Below the pieces are notes generated by a model. It worked only from the letters and a program-made list of their open reading frames with translations, searched no databases and was not told the DNA's origin. Shown in pieces: positions 27,341-35,882 of a DNA stretch of 64,000 nucleotides. Source of the stretch: PALSA-270 sp963770245 (lineage in GTDB: Bacteria > Acidobacteriota > Terriglobia > Terriglobales > Acidobacteriaceae); contig CAVYOX010000001.1 in the NCBI GenBank assembly GCA_963770245.1, positions 164,347 to 228,346 of the forward strand, in the 5' to 3' direction. The stretch's first letter is position 1, and each line of letters opens with the position of its first letter. The position numbers were made by a program, and so were the translations under genes.

Positions 27341-27889
27341 ATGCCAGCCTATGCATACGCCACTCTGGCCGGGGGATGGCTCATCTGGGTGACGCCATTT
27401 TTCTTAGCCAAACGACACACGGAACCCGCCAAAGAGCTGGACCGGCGCGCCCGCTGGGGCGTTGTGCTCGTCGTGATCGCGTATGCATTATTGTGGCAGG
27501 GCAAATTCTGGGAGAGATCGATGTCCGCTTGGCGGATGGCGCTTTCCGTCTCTTTCTTGCTCCTGGCGGGTATTCTTTCCTGGACGGGCGTGCGCGCACT
27601 CGGGCGGCAGTGGCGGATCGATGCCGGTCTCAGCTCTGACCATGAACTGGTGATCTCTGGCCCCTATCGCGTGGTCCGCCACCCCATCTATACATCGATG
27701 CTTTGCCTGCTGTTCGGTATCGGCTTGATGGTCACTCCCCTGCCGCTGCTGGTGGTCTCGGTACTGGTGTTCATCGCGGGCACGGAGATACGCGTGCGGA
27801 TTGAAGACAGGCTGCTCGCTTCACGTTTCAACGACAAGTTCCTGGATTATCAGCGCAGCGTGCCGGCCTACATTCCTTTCCTGAAATGA
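27341..27889 (+). CDS. Isoprenylcysteine carboxyl methyltransferase (ICMT)-like membrane protein
   Basis: ATG 27341 is preceded by AGGAAGG at about 12 bases. The 182-residue protein has four to five transmembrane helices and the C-terminal ICMT/PEMT signature LVISGPYRVVRHPIYTSMLCL followed by ...RIEDRLLASRFNDKFLDYQRSVPAYIPFL, the S-adenosylmethionine-binding part. Bacterial members methylate unknown small or lipid substrates. The 322-base gap 27019-27340 before it, divergent from the ADOP permease, holds no other gene. Confidence 0.85.
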   Translation: MPAYAYATLAGGWLIWVTPFFLAKRHTEPAKELDRRARWGVVLVVIAYALLWQGKFWERSMSAWRMALSVSFLLLAGILSWTGVRALGRQWRIDAGLSSDHELVISGPYRVVRHPIYTSMLCLLFGIGLMVTPLPLLVVSVLVFIAGTEIRVRIEDRLLASRFNDKFLDYQRSVPAYIPFLK

Positions 27890-28012
27890 TCCAGGCTGCT
27901 CTCGCGCCACAGTCGATGTTCCCACACCGATCGTAGCCACAGCATGGATTCGAGCCCCATTCCAACCGCTGACTCTCACCTGACTCTCCCGACAAACCCG
28001 CCAATTTCCCGT

Positions 28013-28660
28013 CTAACGGCCCTTATCGAACAGTAATCTCAGCCCGAAGCCAACGAAGACCGTTCCCGTGATGCGATCGAGTGTTTTCGCCACTCGCGCC
28101 TTACGCAGCCACAGGGAAAGGGGGCGCACGGCTGCGATGAGCACAGCGAACCAAAGCAGGCCCTCGACTACGTGAATCCCGGCAAGCAGCATACTGAATC
28201 CCACAACATTCACTCCAGCCGGAATGAAAAGCGGCAGGAACGTGATATAGAAAACGCCTACCTTCGGATTGAGCAAGTTGGTCAGTAACCCGCGAACCAA
28301 CCAGCGACCTGGACCTTCGACCCGGGCCGAGTTGCTGGCTAGGGCGACGTCGGGGTTCTGATCGGATCGAAGACTAGATCGAAAAAACAGCTTGCAGCCA
28401 AGAAAGATCAGGTAGCACGCGCCCGTCGCTCGCAGGACGTTGTAGGCGACCCGCGAAGCATTCAGCAGCGCACCCAGTCCGACCGATACGGAAAACCCCC
28501 AGGTGAGTAAGCCCAGGCAAATACCCACGCCTGCGGCCATCGCCCGCCTCTCGCCGCCGACCGCGGCGGTGCGCAGAACCAGTGCGGTATCGAGCCCCGG
28601 CGTGATCGTCAATAAGCCCGAGGCGATCAGGAAAGCGATAAGTGCGCGCGTGGTCGTCAA
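28013..28660 (-). CDS. LysE/RhtB family amino-acid exporter
   Basis: A TTG at 28660 starts the conserved domain at once (TTTRALIAFLIASGLLTITPGLDTALVLRTAAVGG, with the family motif TPGLD). Five to six helices follow, with LGCKLFF, LLTNLLNPKVGVFYITFLPLFI (the NPK motif) and a C-terminal DRITGTVFVGFGLRLLFD. The length, 215 residues, is normal. Longer readings upstream to 28858 have no conserved residues and would run into the amidase gene. The substrate is an amino acid or small amphiphile by family. Confidence 0.88.
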   Translation of the reverse strand: MTTTRALIAFLIASGLLTITPGLDTALVLRTAAVGGERRAMAAGVGICLGLLTWGFSVSVGLGALLNASRVAYNVLRATGACYLIFLGCKLFFRSSLRSDQNPDVALASNSARVEGPGRWLVRGLLTNLLNPKVGVFYITFLPLFIPAGVNVVGFSMLLAGIHVVEGLLWFAVLIAAVRPLSLWLRKARVAKTLDRITGTVFVGFGLRLLFDKGR

Positions 28661-28835
28661 GCGTTGTCCATCAGCGATGATCGAGGGCTGTCCAAAAGTG
28701 ATGCTGCCGGACCGACATATTATCGTACATCCTGTGCGCACAATCGATCGGCGACCCGTCTCGGTAACGGTGGGTTTTCCTGACGATTCCCGCGGTGTTT
28801 CCCGGTTGCATGCCCCGACTAAAAACTGATCAATG

Positions 28836-30632
28836 TCAGAATCCCGCTGGTCGTTCACGCATGACGTCCAGGTTCTTTTCTAACTCCAGTCCGGCAGTTC
28901 CCAACGTACCCTCGTCAAACAGCCGACCGATCAGGGTGACACCGTGGGGCACGCGGCGGGGCGGGGAGAACTTTGGCAGAGGATGCTTCGGGTCCGGCGC
29001 CCAATCGCTTCGTGCCTCCGACACCTCGACGAATCCCGCACGCAGCGTGAGCGACGGATGGCCGGTATAGTTCGTAATCGTCAGCATTTCGTCGCGGAGG
29101 GATGGCACCAACAACAGGTCCACTTGGGAGAAAACCCGCGCCATCTCCTGGGCAACTTTTCGGCGCAACCGGTCCGCTTGAACAAAATCCACCGCCGACA
29201 GGAACCGGGACTGGCGGAAAATATTGGGCCACCCGTCGGGCACTTGAACCTTCAACTGATCGACTCCGTGACTTAACGTCAGCTCCTCGAAAGCCGCCGC
29301 AGCTTCAGCGAACAGAATTAGGTCAAGCGAGTCATAGGGCCAGTCAGGAATCGTCACCGCAACTGGAACCATGCCCACTTTCTTCACCGCCTCGAGGGCG
29401 GCGCGATCCACATCGGTAGCGGGAGCTTCCTTCATCCAACCGGGGAAGTAGCCCATCCGCAGGCCCTTCACGCTCTCGCCCGAATCAAAGTCCAGCCTAC
29501 TCGGAACGCTGGCCAGGTCGCCCGGATCCGGGCCAGAAATGGCCTGCAGCACGAGCATTGTATCTTCCACACTGCGCGCCATAGGGCCGAGCTTGTCGAG
29601 CGACCAGCAAAGCGTCATTGCGCCGGTGCGCGGCACGCGACCGTAGGTGGGCCGTAGCCCATTAATCCCGCAGCGCATGGAAGGACTGACGATGCTGCCA
29701 CCGGTCTCACTCCCAATGGCAAAACCCACGAGTCCCGCCGCCGTAGCGGCTCCGGGCCCCGCGCTCGAACCGGACGATCCTTCTTCGAGCAGCCAGGGAT
29801 TCATGGTTTGGCCGCCGAACCAAATGTCGTTGAGCGCCAGTGCGCCGAGGCTCAACTTCGCGACGAGCACCGCGCCTGCCTCATTCAGACGCCTGACCAC
29901 CGCGGCGTCCTCGGAGGGCACGCGGTTTCGGAAGGGCTCGGCGCCGTAGGTGGTGGGAATACCGGCGGTGTCGAGAAGGTCCTTGCCGCCCCAGGGGATG
30001 CCGTGCAGGGGGCCGCGGTATTTGCCGGCGGCGATCTCCTGGTCCGCCTTTTTGGCCTGTGTCAGGGCCAATTCCCGCGTCAAAGTGATGACACAGCGGA
30101 GCTTAGGGTCAAAGCGCTCGAGTCGGTCCAGATACAGATTGGTAAGCCGCTCCGAGCTCAGCTTGCGCTCCTCAATCCAACGGGACAGCTGGGTAACCGG
30201 CGCGAACGCAATGTCCTCGTCATTTGCGGGCAACGCACCGGCGCGGTTTTGACTCCGAACAAATCGATCGCGCTCCGGGCCAGCGTGCAGGCCAGGCAAT
30301 ATCGGATCCCACCGCGTCGCGGGCGCGATCGTTGCTTCCAGCGCGACTTTGCGCGGCCCGGTACGGCGTTCGTAGAGCGCGGCCATGTTGCCGCGCCAGC
30401 TTTCCGCTGCTACCGCGAGCTCATTCGGGCTCAACTCGATCTGCACCAGTTTCTCGGCCTCGGCAAAGGTCGAAGGCGATACCTCAGGCCCCACGAATGG
30501 ACCGGTGCCGAACGCCGGAGGAGCTCCAGGCGGCAGGTCGCCGGAAGTCTGAGCCTGGCTGCGGCTCGCCACGGCCACGCCCAACAGGCCGAGCGAGGTG
30601 TGGGTCAGGAACTGTCTACGAGATTTCGACAT
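28836..30632 (-). CDS. Exported amidase (amidase signature family)
   Basis: This is a Ser-cis-Ser-Lys amidohydrolase. From ATG 30632 the N-terminus is Tat-type (SKSRRQFLTHTSLGLLGVAVASRSQAQ). The catalytic set is Lys217 in PWGGKDLLDT, the serine stretch GSSGSSAGPGAATAAG at 285-300, and nucleophile Ser313 in GSETGGSIVSPS. An additional N-terminal segment (about 30-140) precedes the core, as in the acidobacterial GatA-like exported amidases. The C-terminus carries the usual PHGVTLIGRLFDEGTLGTAGLELEKN. The physiological substrate is not evident. Confidence 0.92.
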   Translation of the reverse strand: MSKSRRQFLTHTSLGLLGVAVASRSQAQTSGDLPPGAPPAFGTGPFVGPEVSPSTFAEAEKLVQIELSPNELAVAAESWRGNMAALYERRTGPRKVALEATIAPATRWDPILPGLHAGPERDRFVRSQNRAGALPANDEDIAFAPVTQLSRWIEERKLSSERLTNLYLDRLERFDPKLRCVITLTRELALTQAKKADQEIAAGKYRGPLHGIPWGGKDLLDTAGIPTTYGAEPFRNRVPSEDAAVVRRLNEAGAVLVAKLSLGALALNDIWFGGQTMNPWLLEEGSSGSSAGPGAATAAGLVGFAIGSETGGSIVSPSMRCGINGLRPTYGRVPRTGAMTLCWSLDKLGPMARSVEDTMLVLQAISGPDPGDLASVPSRLDFDSGESVKGLRMGYFPGWMKEAPATDVDRAALEAVKKVGMVPVAVTIPDWPYDSLDLILFAEAAAAFEELTLSHGVDQLKVQVPDGWPNIFRQSRFLSAVDFVQADRLRRKVAQEMARVFSQVDLLLVPSLRDEMLTITNYTGHPSLTLRAGFVEVSEARSDWAPDPKHPLPKFSPPRRVPHGVTLIGRLFDEGTLGTAGLELEKNLDVMRERPAGF

Positions 30633-30772
30633 GCGTCCTCCGCACCGCATTGTACAGCCCGCAGAAAACTTCGTGCGCACAGCGAAACCGAATGAGGTTC
30701 ACCCGCTTGCTTCCGCGGAATCACCAACCCTCGCTTTACGAATCGAGTACTTCGGATTGAATCGAAAACGAG

Positions 30773-31282
30773 TTACACCCCGTCTCGCGGCGCGCTCAGA
30801 GAACTGTAATATCCGAGATCTTCTCCGGTCAGTGTCTTGGTGGCAAAAATGATTTGGCCGGTGTGCTGCGCGAAATGTTCTACGACCGTATAAATCAACT
30901 CGAGAACAGCTTTCTCTTGATGCTGAATCGTGATCGTCTCGGTCAGCCGGCTGGCCGGCAGCGCGCGGATGACTTCTGCGGCCTTCTTGAGCGTTGCGTC
31001 GAGCCGGACTTGTAGTTCGCCGGCAGTCAAGCCGCCGAATTGGGCGAACTCGGCAGCTCGATCGCGAACATCAGTCTCTCCGCCGACACCGGAAACAATC
31101 CACTGCCTAACGTTCCCACAAAGATGTAGAACGAGATTGCCAATCGCATTCTGGTTGGCGCCCATCCGGGTCCAGAGCTGTTCGTTCGACAGCCGGCCAA
31201 CACAATCGACGACCCGCGACCCGAGCAGCTGCAGCCGGTCATGGGAAAAGCGCAGGAACAAATCGGCGATGGTTTCCGGCAT
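30773..31282 (-). CDS. DinB-like (DUF1572) four-helix protein
   Basis: The 169-residue protein shows HDRLQLLGSRVVDCVGRLSNEQLW, AIGNLVLHLCGNVRQW and VVEHFAQHTGQIIFATKTLTGEDLGYY. The three spaced histidines (in LVLHL, VEHF and QHTGQ) match the metal triad of the DinB/YfiT superfamily. Members include mycothiol- or bacillithiol-dependent transferases, but DUF1572 proteins have no assigned reaction. It stands alone between the amidase and a 630-base gap. Confidence 0.85.
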   Translation of the reverse strand: MPETIADLFLRFSHDRLQLLGSRVVDCVGRLSNEQLWTRMGANQNAIGNLVLHLCGNVRQWIVSGVGGETDVRDRAAEFAQFGGLTAGELQVRLDATLKKAAEVIRALPASRLTETITIQHQEKAVLELIYTVVEHFAQHTGQIIFATKTLTGEDLGYYSSLSAPRDGV

Positions 31283-31913
31283 GGCAGATACCTTATCAAA
31301 AGTATTTAGGACAAATATTCGCCAAACACCCGAGCATGCCGGCTACCAGCAGCGCAAGCCCTGGTATCGCCAGCTATCCTCAGTCCAGGGTTTCCGGAGT
31401 GCCGCTTAGATGTTGCTGTACGTCTCTTCCGTCGCGATGCCAGAGGGTGAGCCTCGTTACCGCGAAACGAGTGCTGCAAAGACCGCTGTGATGGACACGT
31501 TCGCCGCGGAAGGCGAAGATGCCAGCGCACTTCAAAAGCTCTAGAGGGCCTAACAAAACTCTCTGATCGTCCTTATGCCGGCAAGTCTCTAGTTGAGGTT
31601 CGCTTTTGGGGGTTCAGGTCCACGGCGATCTGCGGTCTCAGTCGAGGCGCCGCAAATTGCCTAGCGTCATGAGCGGGAGAAAGTTCTAGGGGATCAGTCG
31701 AGGGCGGTGGAGGGGAGCCACCATGGTGCCGATGGAGTTTTTCGACCAGCCTTGAGAACGTAATGGTAGCTTCACCCATTAGCGACAGTCCCAAATTTGA
31801 CAGATGACAGCTCAAGGTCATTCCAGCAGGCCGAAATATCCCGATTTGAGCATAGCTTGCGGAGCCTCAGGTCGAGCGCAATCGGGTCGCGCGCAAAGGG
31901 AGCGGAGCTTTGG
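31283..31913. other. Gap with at most one tiny open frame
   Basis: I see no convincing gene. A 44-codon open frame at 31410-31544 on the plus strand (MLLYVSSVAMPEGEPRYRE, ending ALQKL) has no clear ribosome-binding site and no recognised family. It might be the tail of a lost gene. Confidence 0.35.
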
Positions 31914-33194
31914 TTATTGTGGCTCGGGCGGGGTTGAGCCAGCCGCGCAGACACGGGCGCACTCAAGGAGCAGTTCGCGCTCTCGTACGTTGTGCGTTAG
32001 CGCTGCCGCGCGCTCGAACTCCGCACAGGCTTCGTCGAAGCGGTTTAGCTTTTTGAGGAGATCTCCGCGCACGCTCGGCAACAGGTGGTAGCTCTGAAGA
32101 GAGCCCTCCCGAGTGAGGGCATCAACCAGCTCAAGTCCGGCTCCTGGCCCGAACGCCATCGCGACTGCGACGGCACGATTCAGCTCCACGACGGGAGACG
32201 GCATAAGCTGGGCGAGCGCATCATAGAGCGTCACGATGCGGGGCCAATCGGTTTCCTCCGGCGTGCGGGCTCGCGCATGACAGGCTGCGATTTGAGCCTG
32301 TAATGTATACGGACCTTGCGCGGCACTCAGCTTTTCGGCGTGTGCGAGGGCGGCTAGACCACGACGGATGAGGAGTTGGTCCCAGTGTGCGCGGTTTTGA
32401 TCAAAGAGCAGGATGGGCTCGCCCGATGGGCCCGTGCGCGCCCCGGAACGCGATGCTTGAATCTCCATGAGCGCGACCAGACCAAGCACTTCTGGTTCTT
32501 GCGGTGAGAGCCCGGCCAGGATGCGTCCGAGCCGAAGCGCATCCTCGCAGAGCGCCGGCCGCATCCAAGCGTCCCCGGCGGTCGCCGAGTAGCCTTCGTT
32601 GAAGATGAGGTAGAGGACCTCGAGCACCGGCGACAACCGGGCAGCAAGTTCGGTACCGCGAGGAACCTCGAACGGGATGCGCTTTTCCGCGAGAGTGCGC
32701 TTGGCTCGGACAATGCGTTGAGCGACGGTTGCTTCTGGAACAAGGAAAGCGCGTGCGATTTCGTCGGTGGTCAGGCCTCCGAGCAGGCGAAGCGTGAGCG
32801 CAACCTGAGCTTCAATTGAGAGCACGGGATGGCAGGAGATGAAAACGAGCCGCAGCAAGTCATCCCCAACATCGTCATCGAGAGCGGAATCCAGATCGGG
32901 CACGGCCATCTCTTTCGCGGCAAGCTCGCGGCCAAGCTCCTCGTGCTTGCGCTCGAGACGGGTGTTTCGGCGGAAGTGATCGATCGCGCGATGCTTCGCG
33001 GCAGCCATCAGCCAGGCTGCCGGGTTGTCCGGGACGCCTGACTTAGGCCACTGTTCAAGCGCAGCGACGAGAGCATCCTGCGCTAGATCCTCGGCGACGC
33101 CGACATCACGCACGATCCGCGCGAGGCCGGCGATGAGCCTCGGCGACTCGATCCTCCAGACCGCGTCAATCGCACGATGGGTGTCGGTAATCAC
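31914..33194 (-). CDS. ECF42-type RNA polymerase sigma factor with C-terminal TPR-like extension
   Basis: Residues 1-90 are sigma region 2 (RIVRDVGVAEDLAQDALVAALEQW, AAWLMAAAKHRAIDHFRR) and about 115-180 region 4 (LTLRLLGGLTTDEIARAFLVPEATVAQRIVRAKRTL). Unlike short ECF factors, it continues to 426 residues with a helical, TPR-like domain (VLYLIFNEGYSATAGD, PSPVVELNRAVAVAMAFGP, HLLPSVRGDLLKKLNRFDEACAEFERA). This is the ECF42 (DUF6596) architecture, a group genetically linked to DGPF/YCII proteins instead of a membrane anti-sigma. Two such YCII genes lie directly upstream on the same strand. It has no own copy of the promoter motif and is probably read from the YCII promoter at 33775. Confidence 0.92.
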   Translation of the reverse strand: MITDTHRAIDAVWRIESPRLIAGLARIVRDVGVAEDLAQDALVAALEQWPKSGVPDNPAAWLMAAAKHRAIDHFRRNTRLERKHEELGRELAAKEMAVPDLDSALDDDVGDDLLRLVFISCHPVLSIEAQVALTLRLLGGLTTDEIARAFLVPEATVAQRIVRAKRTLAEKRIPFEVPRGTELAARLSPVLEVLYLIFNEGYSATAGDAWMRPALCEDALRLGRILAGLSPQEPEVLGLVALMEIQASRSGARTGPSGEPILLFDQNRAHWDQLLIRRGLAALAHAEKLSAAQGPYTLQAQIAACHARARTPEETDWPRIVTLYDALAQLMPSPVVELNRAVAVAMAFGPGAGLELVDALTREGSLQSYHLLPSVRGDLLKKLNRFDEACAEFERAAALTHNVRERELLLECARVCAAGSTPPEPQ

Positions 33195-33264
33195 CGCTCC
33201 CCGATCACATCATGCTTCACACCGCGAGCGCAAGCCGGGACGTTCTTTGCGGAAAACGGTGCTC

Positions 33265-33666
33265 CTACCCGGTTGCCCTTCGCGAATGCTGGTTTACGTG
33301 TTGAGCGAAGTCCTCTGGCCCGAATATCTGTCGAATCTCGGTCTCACCCTCCCATTCCGGCCAGTATTTCTTGTGAAGCTCCATGAATCGCACCGCTCCT
33401 TGGATTGCCTCCTCCTTCGATTTCAGCTCGAACTGCGCATAGCCGCCGATAACTTCCTTGGCCTCCGCGAAGGGGCCATCGGTTACGGTCAGCCGGCCTT
33501 TGGAAAGCCTCACCCGAGTGCTCTGCGCGGTGGGGGCGAGACCTCCGTTGCCGAGCATCGTGCCGTCTTTGGTCGCCTCTTCTCTGAGTATCGCAATGGC
33601 ATCGATGAGCTCCTTCGGCGGGGGGCCCGAGTTCTCGGTGTGCTTGACTAACATCATGAATCGCAT
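33265..33666 (-). CDS. YCII/DGPF-domain protein 1
   Basis: ATG 33666 is preceded by AAGGAGACT. The 133-residue protein has the hallmark TVTDGPFAEAKEVIGGYAQFELKSKEEAI and starts RFMMLVKHTENSG. DGPF proteins accompany ECF42 sigma factors and have been suggested to sense or modify a signal; the biochemical role is unknown. It lies 71 bases upstream of the sigma gene and carries a copy of the shared promoter motif 83 bases before its start. Confidence 0.9.
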   Translation of the reverse strand: MRFMMLVKHTENSGPPPKELIDAIAILREEATKDGTMLGNGGLAPTAQSTRVRLSKGRLTVTDGPFAEAKEVIGGYAQFELKSKEEAIQGAVRFMELHKKYWPEWEGETEIRQIFGPEDFAQHVNQHSRRATG

Positions 33667-33748
33667 CGTAGAGTCTCCTTGTAGTAGTTCTTGGGCTAGG
33701 AGCTGGGCTTCCACCGGCCTCGACCGATGAACCTAGCTCTATTGATAC

Positions 33749-33775
33749 GTCGAACGAGTGATCATAAAATCGGCT
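33749..33775 (-). promoter_or_regulatory. Shared ECF-type promoter, copy A (YCII 1 and sigma factor)
   Basis: On the minus strand AGCCGA is followed by 13 bases and CGTTCGAC. The same blocks with identical 13-base spacing occur before YCII 2 and the STAS gene. Copy A has the weakest upstream block (AGCCGA against TGTCGA). The leader after it shares GGTCGAGGCCGG with copy C. Confidence 0.65.
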
Positions 33776-33813
33776 GTGGCACGACTATTTTGGCTGCCAA
33801 CCTCCCCGGGACA

Positions 33814-34239
33814 TTACCTCCTTGCAGCCCCCTGCTTGCGCAGGCGCTCCTCCTGCTGCTTGAGCTCGGGAGTCAGCTCGGCGCCGAAGTCTTCCGCCTC
33901 AAAAACCTGGCGAATCTCAATTTCGGCTTCGCCTGCATGAGGGCTCGGGCAGCGCTTGACCCACTCGACAGCCTCTTCCATGGACCTGACCTGCCACAGC
34001 CAGAAGCCGGCGATCAGCTCCTTGGTCTCGGTGAAGGGTCCGTCAATCACGGTCCGCGTCTCTCCCGAGAACCGGACCCGCTTGCCTTTCGAGCTGGGCT
34101 GGAGTCCGTCAGCGGCGAGCAGCACGCCGGCTTTGACCAGGTCTTCGTTGAACTTCCCCATATCCGCTAGCAGCTGTTGCTTCGGCATGATACCTGCCTC
34201 TGAGTCCTTGTTGGCCTTAACCATCACCATGACCCGCAT
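33814..34239 (-). CDS. YCII/DGPF-domain protein 2
   Basis: The 141-residue protein starts RVMVMVKANKDSEAG and contains TVIDGPFTETKELIAGFWLWQVRSMEEAVEW, the DGPF signature. It has the same fold as YCII 1, with an extra charged C-terminal tail (LTPELKQQEERLRKQG). Its promoter copy lies 48 bases upstream. It is separated from YCII 1 by about 150 bases holding promoter copy A, so the two are probably independent transcription units driven by the same sigma factor. Confidence 0.9.
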   Translation of the reverse strand: MRVMVMVKANKDSEAGIMPKQQLLADMGKFNEDLVKAGVLLAADGLQPSSKGKRVRFSGETRTVIDGPFTETKELIAGFWLWQVRSMEEAVEWVKRCPSPHAGEAEIEIRQVFEAEDFGAELTPELKQQEERLRKQGAARR

Positions 34240-34286
34240 TGTGAATGCCTCCTTTAGATCTGAGATAACCTGACCTCTATTCTTAC

Positions 34287-34313
34287 GTCGAACGACCGGC
34301 AGTCAGATCGACA
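34287..34313 (-). promoter_or_regulatory. Shared ECF-type promoter, copy B (YCII 2)
   Basis: On the minus strand TGTCGA, 13 bases, CGTTCGAC, followed by GTAAGAATAGAG. The distance to ATG 34239 is 48 bases. The TGTCGA block agrees with the upstream element that I recall being reported for ECF42 targets. Confidence 0.7.
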
Positions 34314-34419
34314 AGTGCACGATCTTTTTAGGGCCGTGGGGTTTGTGCTCACGATCGCGGCTAATTTCTTGGCCGTTCATCCGGCAAGCGACCAGAACGC
34401 CGAGCACCGATGCCTGGGC

Positions 34420-34938
34420 TCACGCACTTCCCGGCACCTCGGCCGGAACTGTGGCCAAGGCTTGTGCGCCAGCCGTGGCTGCGGGAAGAAGACTGTCCCT
34501 TTCGACAACAGGAGGAGCGTCTTGTCTTCTGGCTGAACCGTTGCAGATGTTCTGTAGAGTTCGCTGGTTCGCAGGTTCGACCGACCGTGGTGCCATTGCG
34601 GCTTCCGGGTGCAGCAGACAGAACATGTCCCGGACGGAGCAGAATTCAAAGACACGATCCAATTTGGTCAACTGAAGTACCTGTTCCACCTGGTTCATGA
34701 CATTCATCAGCCGTAGCCTGATTGCATGAGAGTAGGCCCACTGCCGTATGCCCAGCAAGACGCCCAAACCGCCCGCATCGATGCGATCAACCTGAGCCAA
34801 GTCAAGTACCAGTCTCTTGGTGCATGTCTGGCTGAGCACCGCATTGTGCAAAATCGCGTAGGCGTCGCCGATTACAATTCGTCCCTGGCACCCTAGAACG
34901 GTGGTGTCTCCGAACTTTTGCACGGTCGCATTCAGCAT
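34420..34938 (-). CDS. STAS-domain protein (anti-sigma factor antagonist-like)
   Basis: ATG 34938 has an ideal AAGGAGATATTC upstream. Residues 3-105 form a STAS fold: GDTTVLGCQGRIVIGD, TKRLVLDLAQVDRIDAGGLGVLLGIRQW, RLRLMNVMNQVEQVLQLTKLDRVFEF. The usual phosphorylatable Ser in the DSxG-type loop is replaced: the sequence reads IDAGGLG, so control by a serine kinase is unlikely. A proline/alanine-rich tail of about 65 residues follows. It carries promoter copy C, tying it to the ECF sigma factor. Downstream 35066-35292 has nothing recognised. Confidence 0.88.
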   Translation of the reverse strand: MLNATVQKFGDTTVLGCQGRIVIGDAYAILHNAVLSQTCTKRLVLDLAQVDRIDAGGLGVLLGIRQWAYSHAIRLRLMNVMNQVEQVLQLTKLDRVFEFCSVRDMFCLLHPEAAMAPRSVEPANQRTLQNICNGSARRQDAPPVVERDSLLPAATAGAQALATVPAEVPGSA

Positions 34939-35038
34939 GAATATCTCCTTGGCTCCTTGACTCATTCCTGAAAATTCCGGAATCGGAGCTGAGCCTCTGG
35001 GCCGGCCTCGACCGGCTGTACTTCGGCTCTACTTACTT

Positions 35039-35065
35039 GTCGAACGAAAGGTGGCAAAATCGACA
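35039..35065 (-). promoter_or_regulatory. Shared ECF-type promoter, copy C (STAS gene)
   Basis: On the minus strand TGTCGA, 13 bases, CGTTCGAC, 98 bases upstream of ATG 34938. The leader contains GGTCGAGGCCGG and CAGCTCC, also found in order after copy A, so promoter and leader appear to be duplicated together. Confidence 0.65.
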
Positions 35066-35292
35066 GGTCCCGCATTTTCTTGGGGGGTATTTGCGCGACC
35101 CCTTGCAAGAAAGCAAAAGCTCGCAAAATCAGCATGGCACTCACAAACCCCAGGATCCTCTCGGTCGGTTGCCGGATGCCAACCGGATCTCATCCGGGAG
35201 CGCGGACCCATTGGACGGCCAACCTCCGGCTCTGTCACTCGGGAATTATCATCGATGGTCAGGGATGTGCGGGCGTTCGTTTAGTAGGCCGA

Positions 35293-35784
35293 TTACCTCG
35301 AATAACGACGCACGACCAGAGAAATGGGCAGGCCAACACAGACCATGTGCGTGAGGATCGCAATGAGGGCGGCCGAAGCGGAAAATGGACGCCGATGTAG
35401 GTTTGAGAGTGGCATAACGATCCAATACATGAACAAGTAAACGGCCACGCCGTAGGATATGCCCGCGAGAACGGGTCGACTGGTCATGAACGTGAGCGTG
35501 CGGCTGGCGGCGTAAAACACAGCAGCCGCTGAGAATGCGATCAGGAAATGCAAGGCCCCGCCCAGGGCTGCGGTCTCCCACCGGCCGTTAAAGGACTTCT
35601 CCCCGAGCAGTCCGCTGGCGATCGCCTGCAGTAGCATCTCCGGCGGCACACCTTTCGGCGCCCAGGTGACGAAGGCTGCGGTGATGTCCAGAACCCCACT
35701 CAAGAGGCCCGCCCGAAAGATGACCCCCAGTGCGTTTGGTTTTTCGATGGTAGGCGCGTGGCTGCGAAAGGGAAGAGGGATCAA
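35293..35784 (-). CDS. Four-helix membrane protein of unknown function
   Basis: The 163-residue protein has four hydrophobic segments: AGLLSGVLDITAAFVTWAP, GALHFLIAFSAAAVFYAAS, VLAGISYGVAVYLFMYWIVM and AALIAILTHMVCVGLPISLV. Conserved-looking polar spots are GLLSGVLDITAAF and HFLIAF. It resembles small uncharacterised inner-membrane proteins of the YagU/DUF1440 kind, without certainty. It is a single gene between the STAS promoter and the methyltransferase. Confidence 0.65.
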   Translation of the reverse strand: MIPLPFRSHAPTIEKPNALGVIFRAGLLSGVLDITAAFVTWAPKGVPPEMLLQAIASGLLGEKSFNGRWETAALGGALHFLIAFSAAAVFYAASRTLTFMTSRPVLAGISYGVAVYLFMYWIVMPLSNLHRRPFSASAALIAILTHMVCVGLPISLVVRRYSR

Positions 35785-35882
35785 TTTGTACTCCCTTGCA
35801 CGTCGACCATGGGGACGGTTTCAGTTTACATCAGTGTGCGGTTCTGGTAACGGGTGCGCGTTTCGTTCGGGAATCGGTCTTC

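Noticed and set aside
29808..30695. 295-codon plus-strand open frame over the amidase
   Set aside because: Antisense shadow; the amidase has all catalytic motifs on the other strand.
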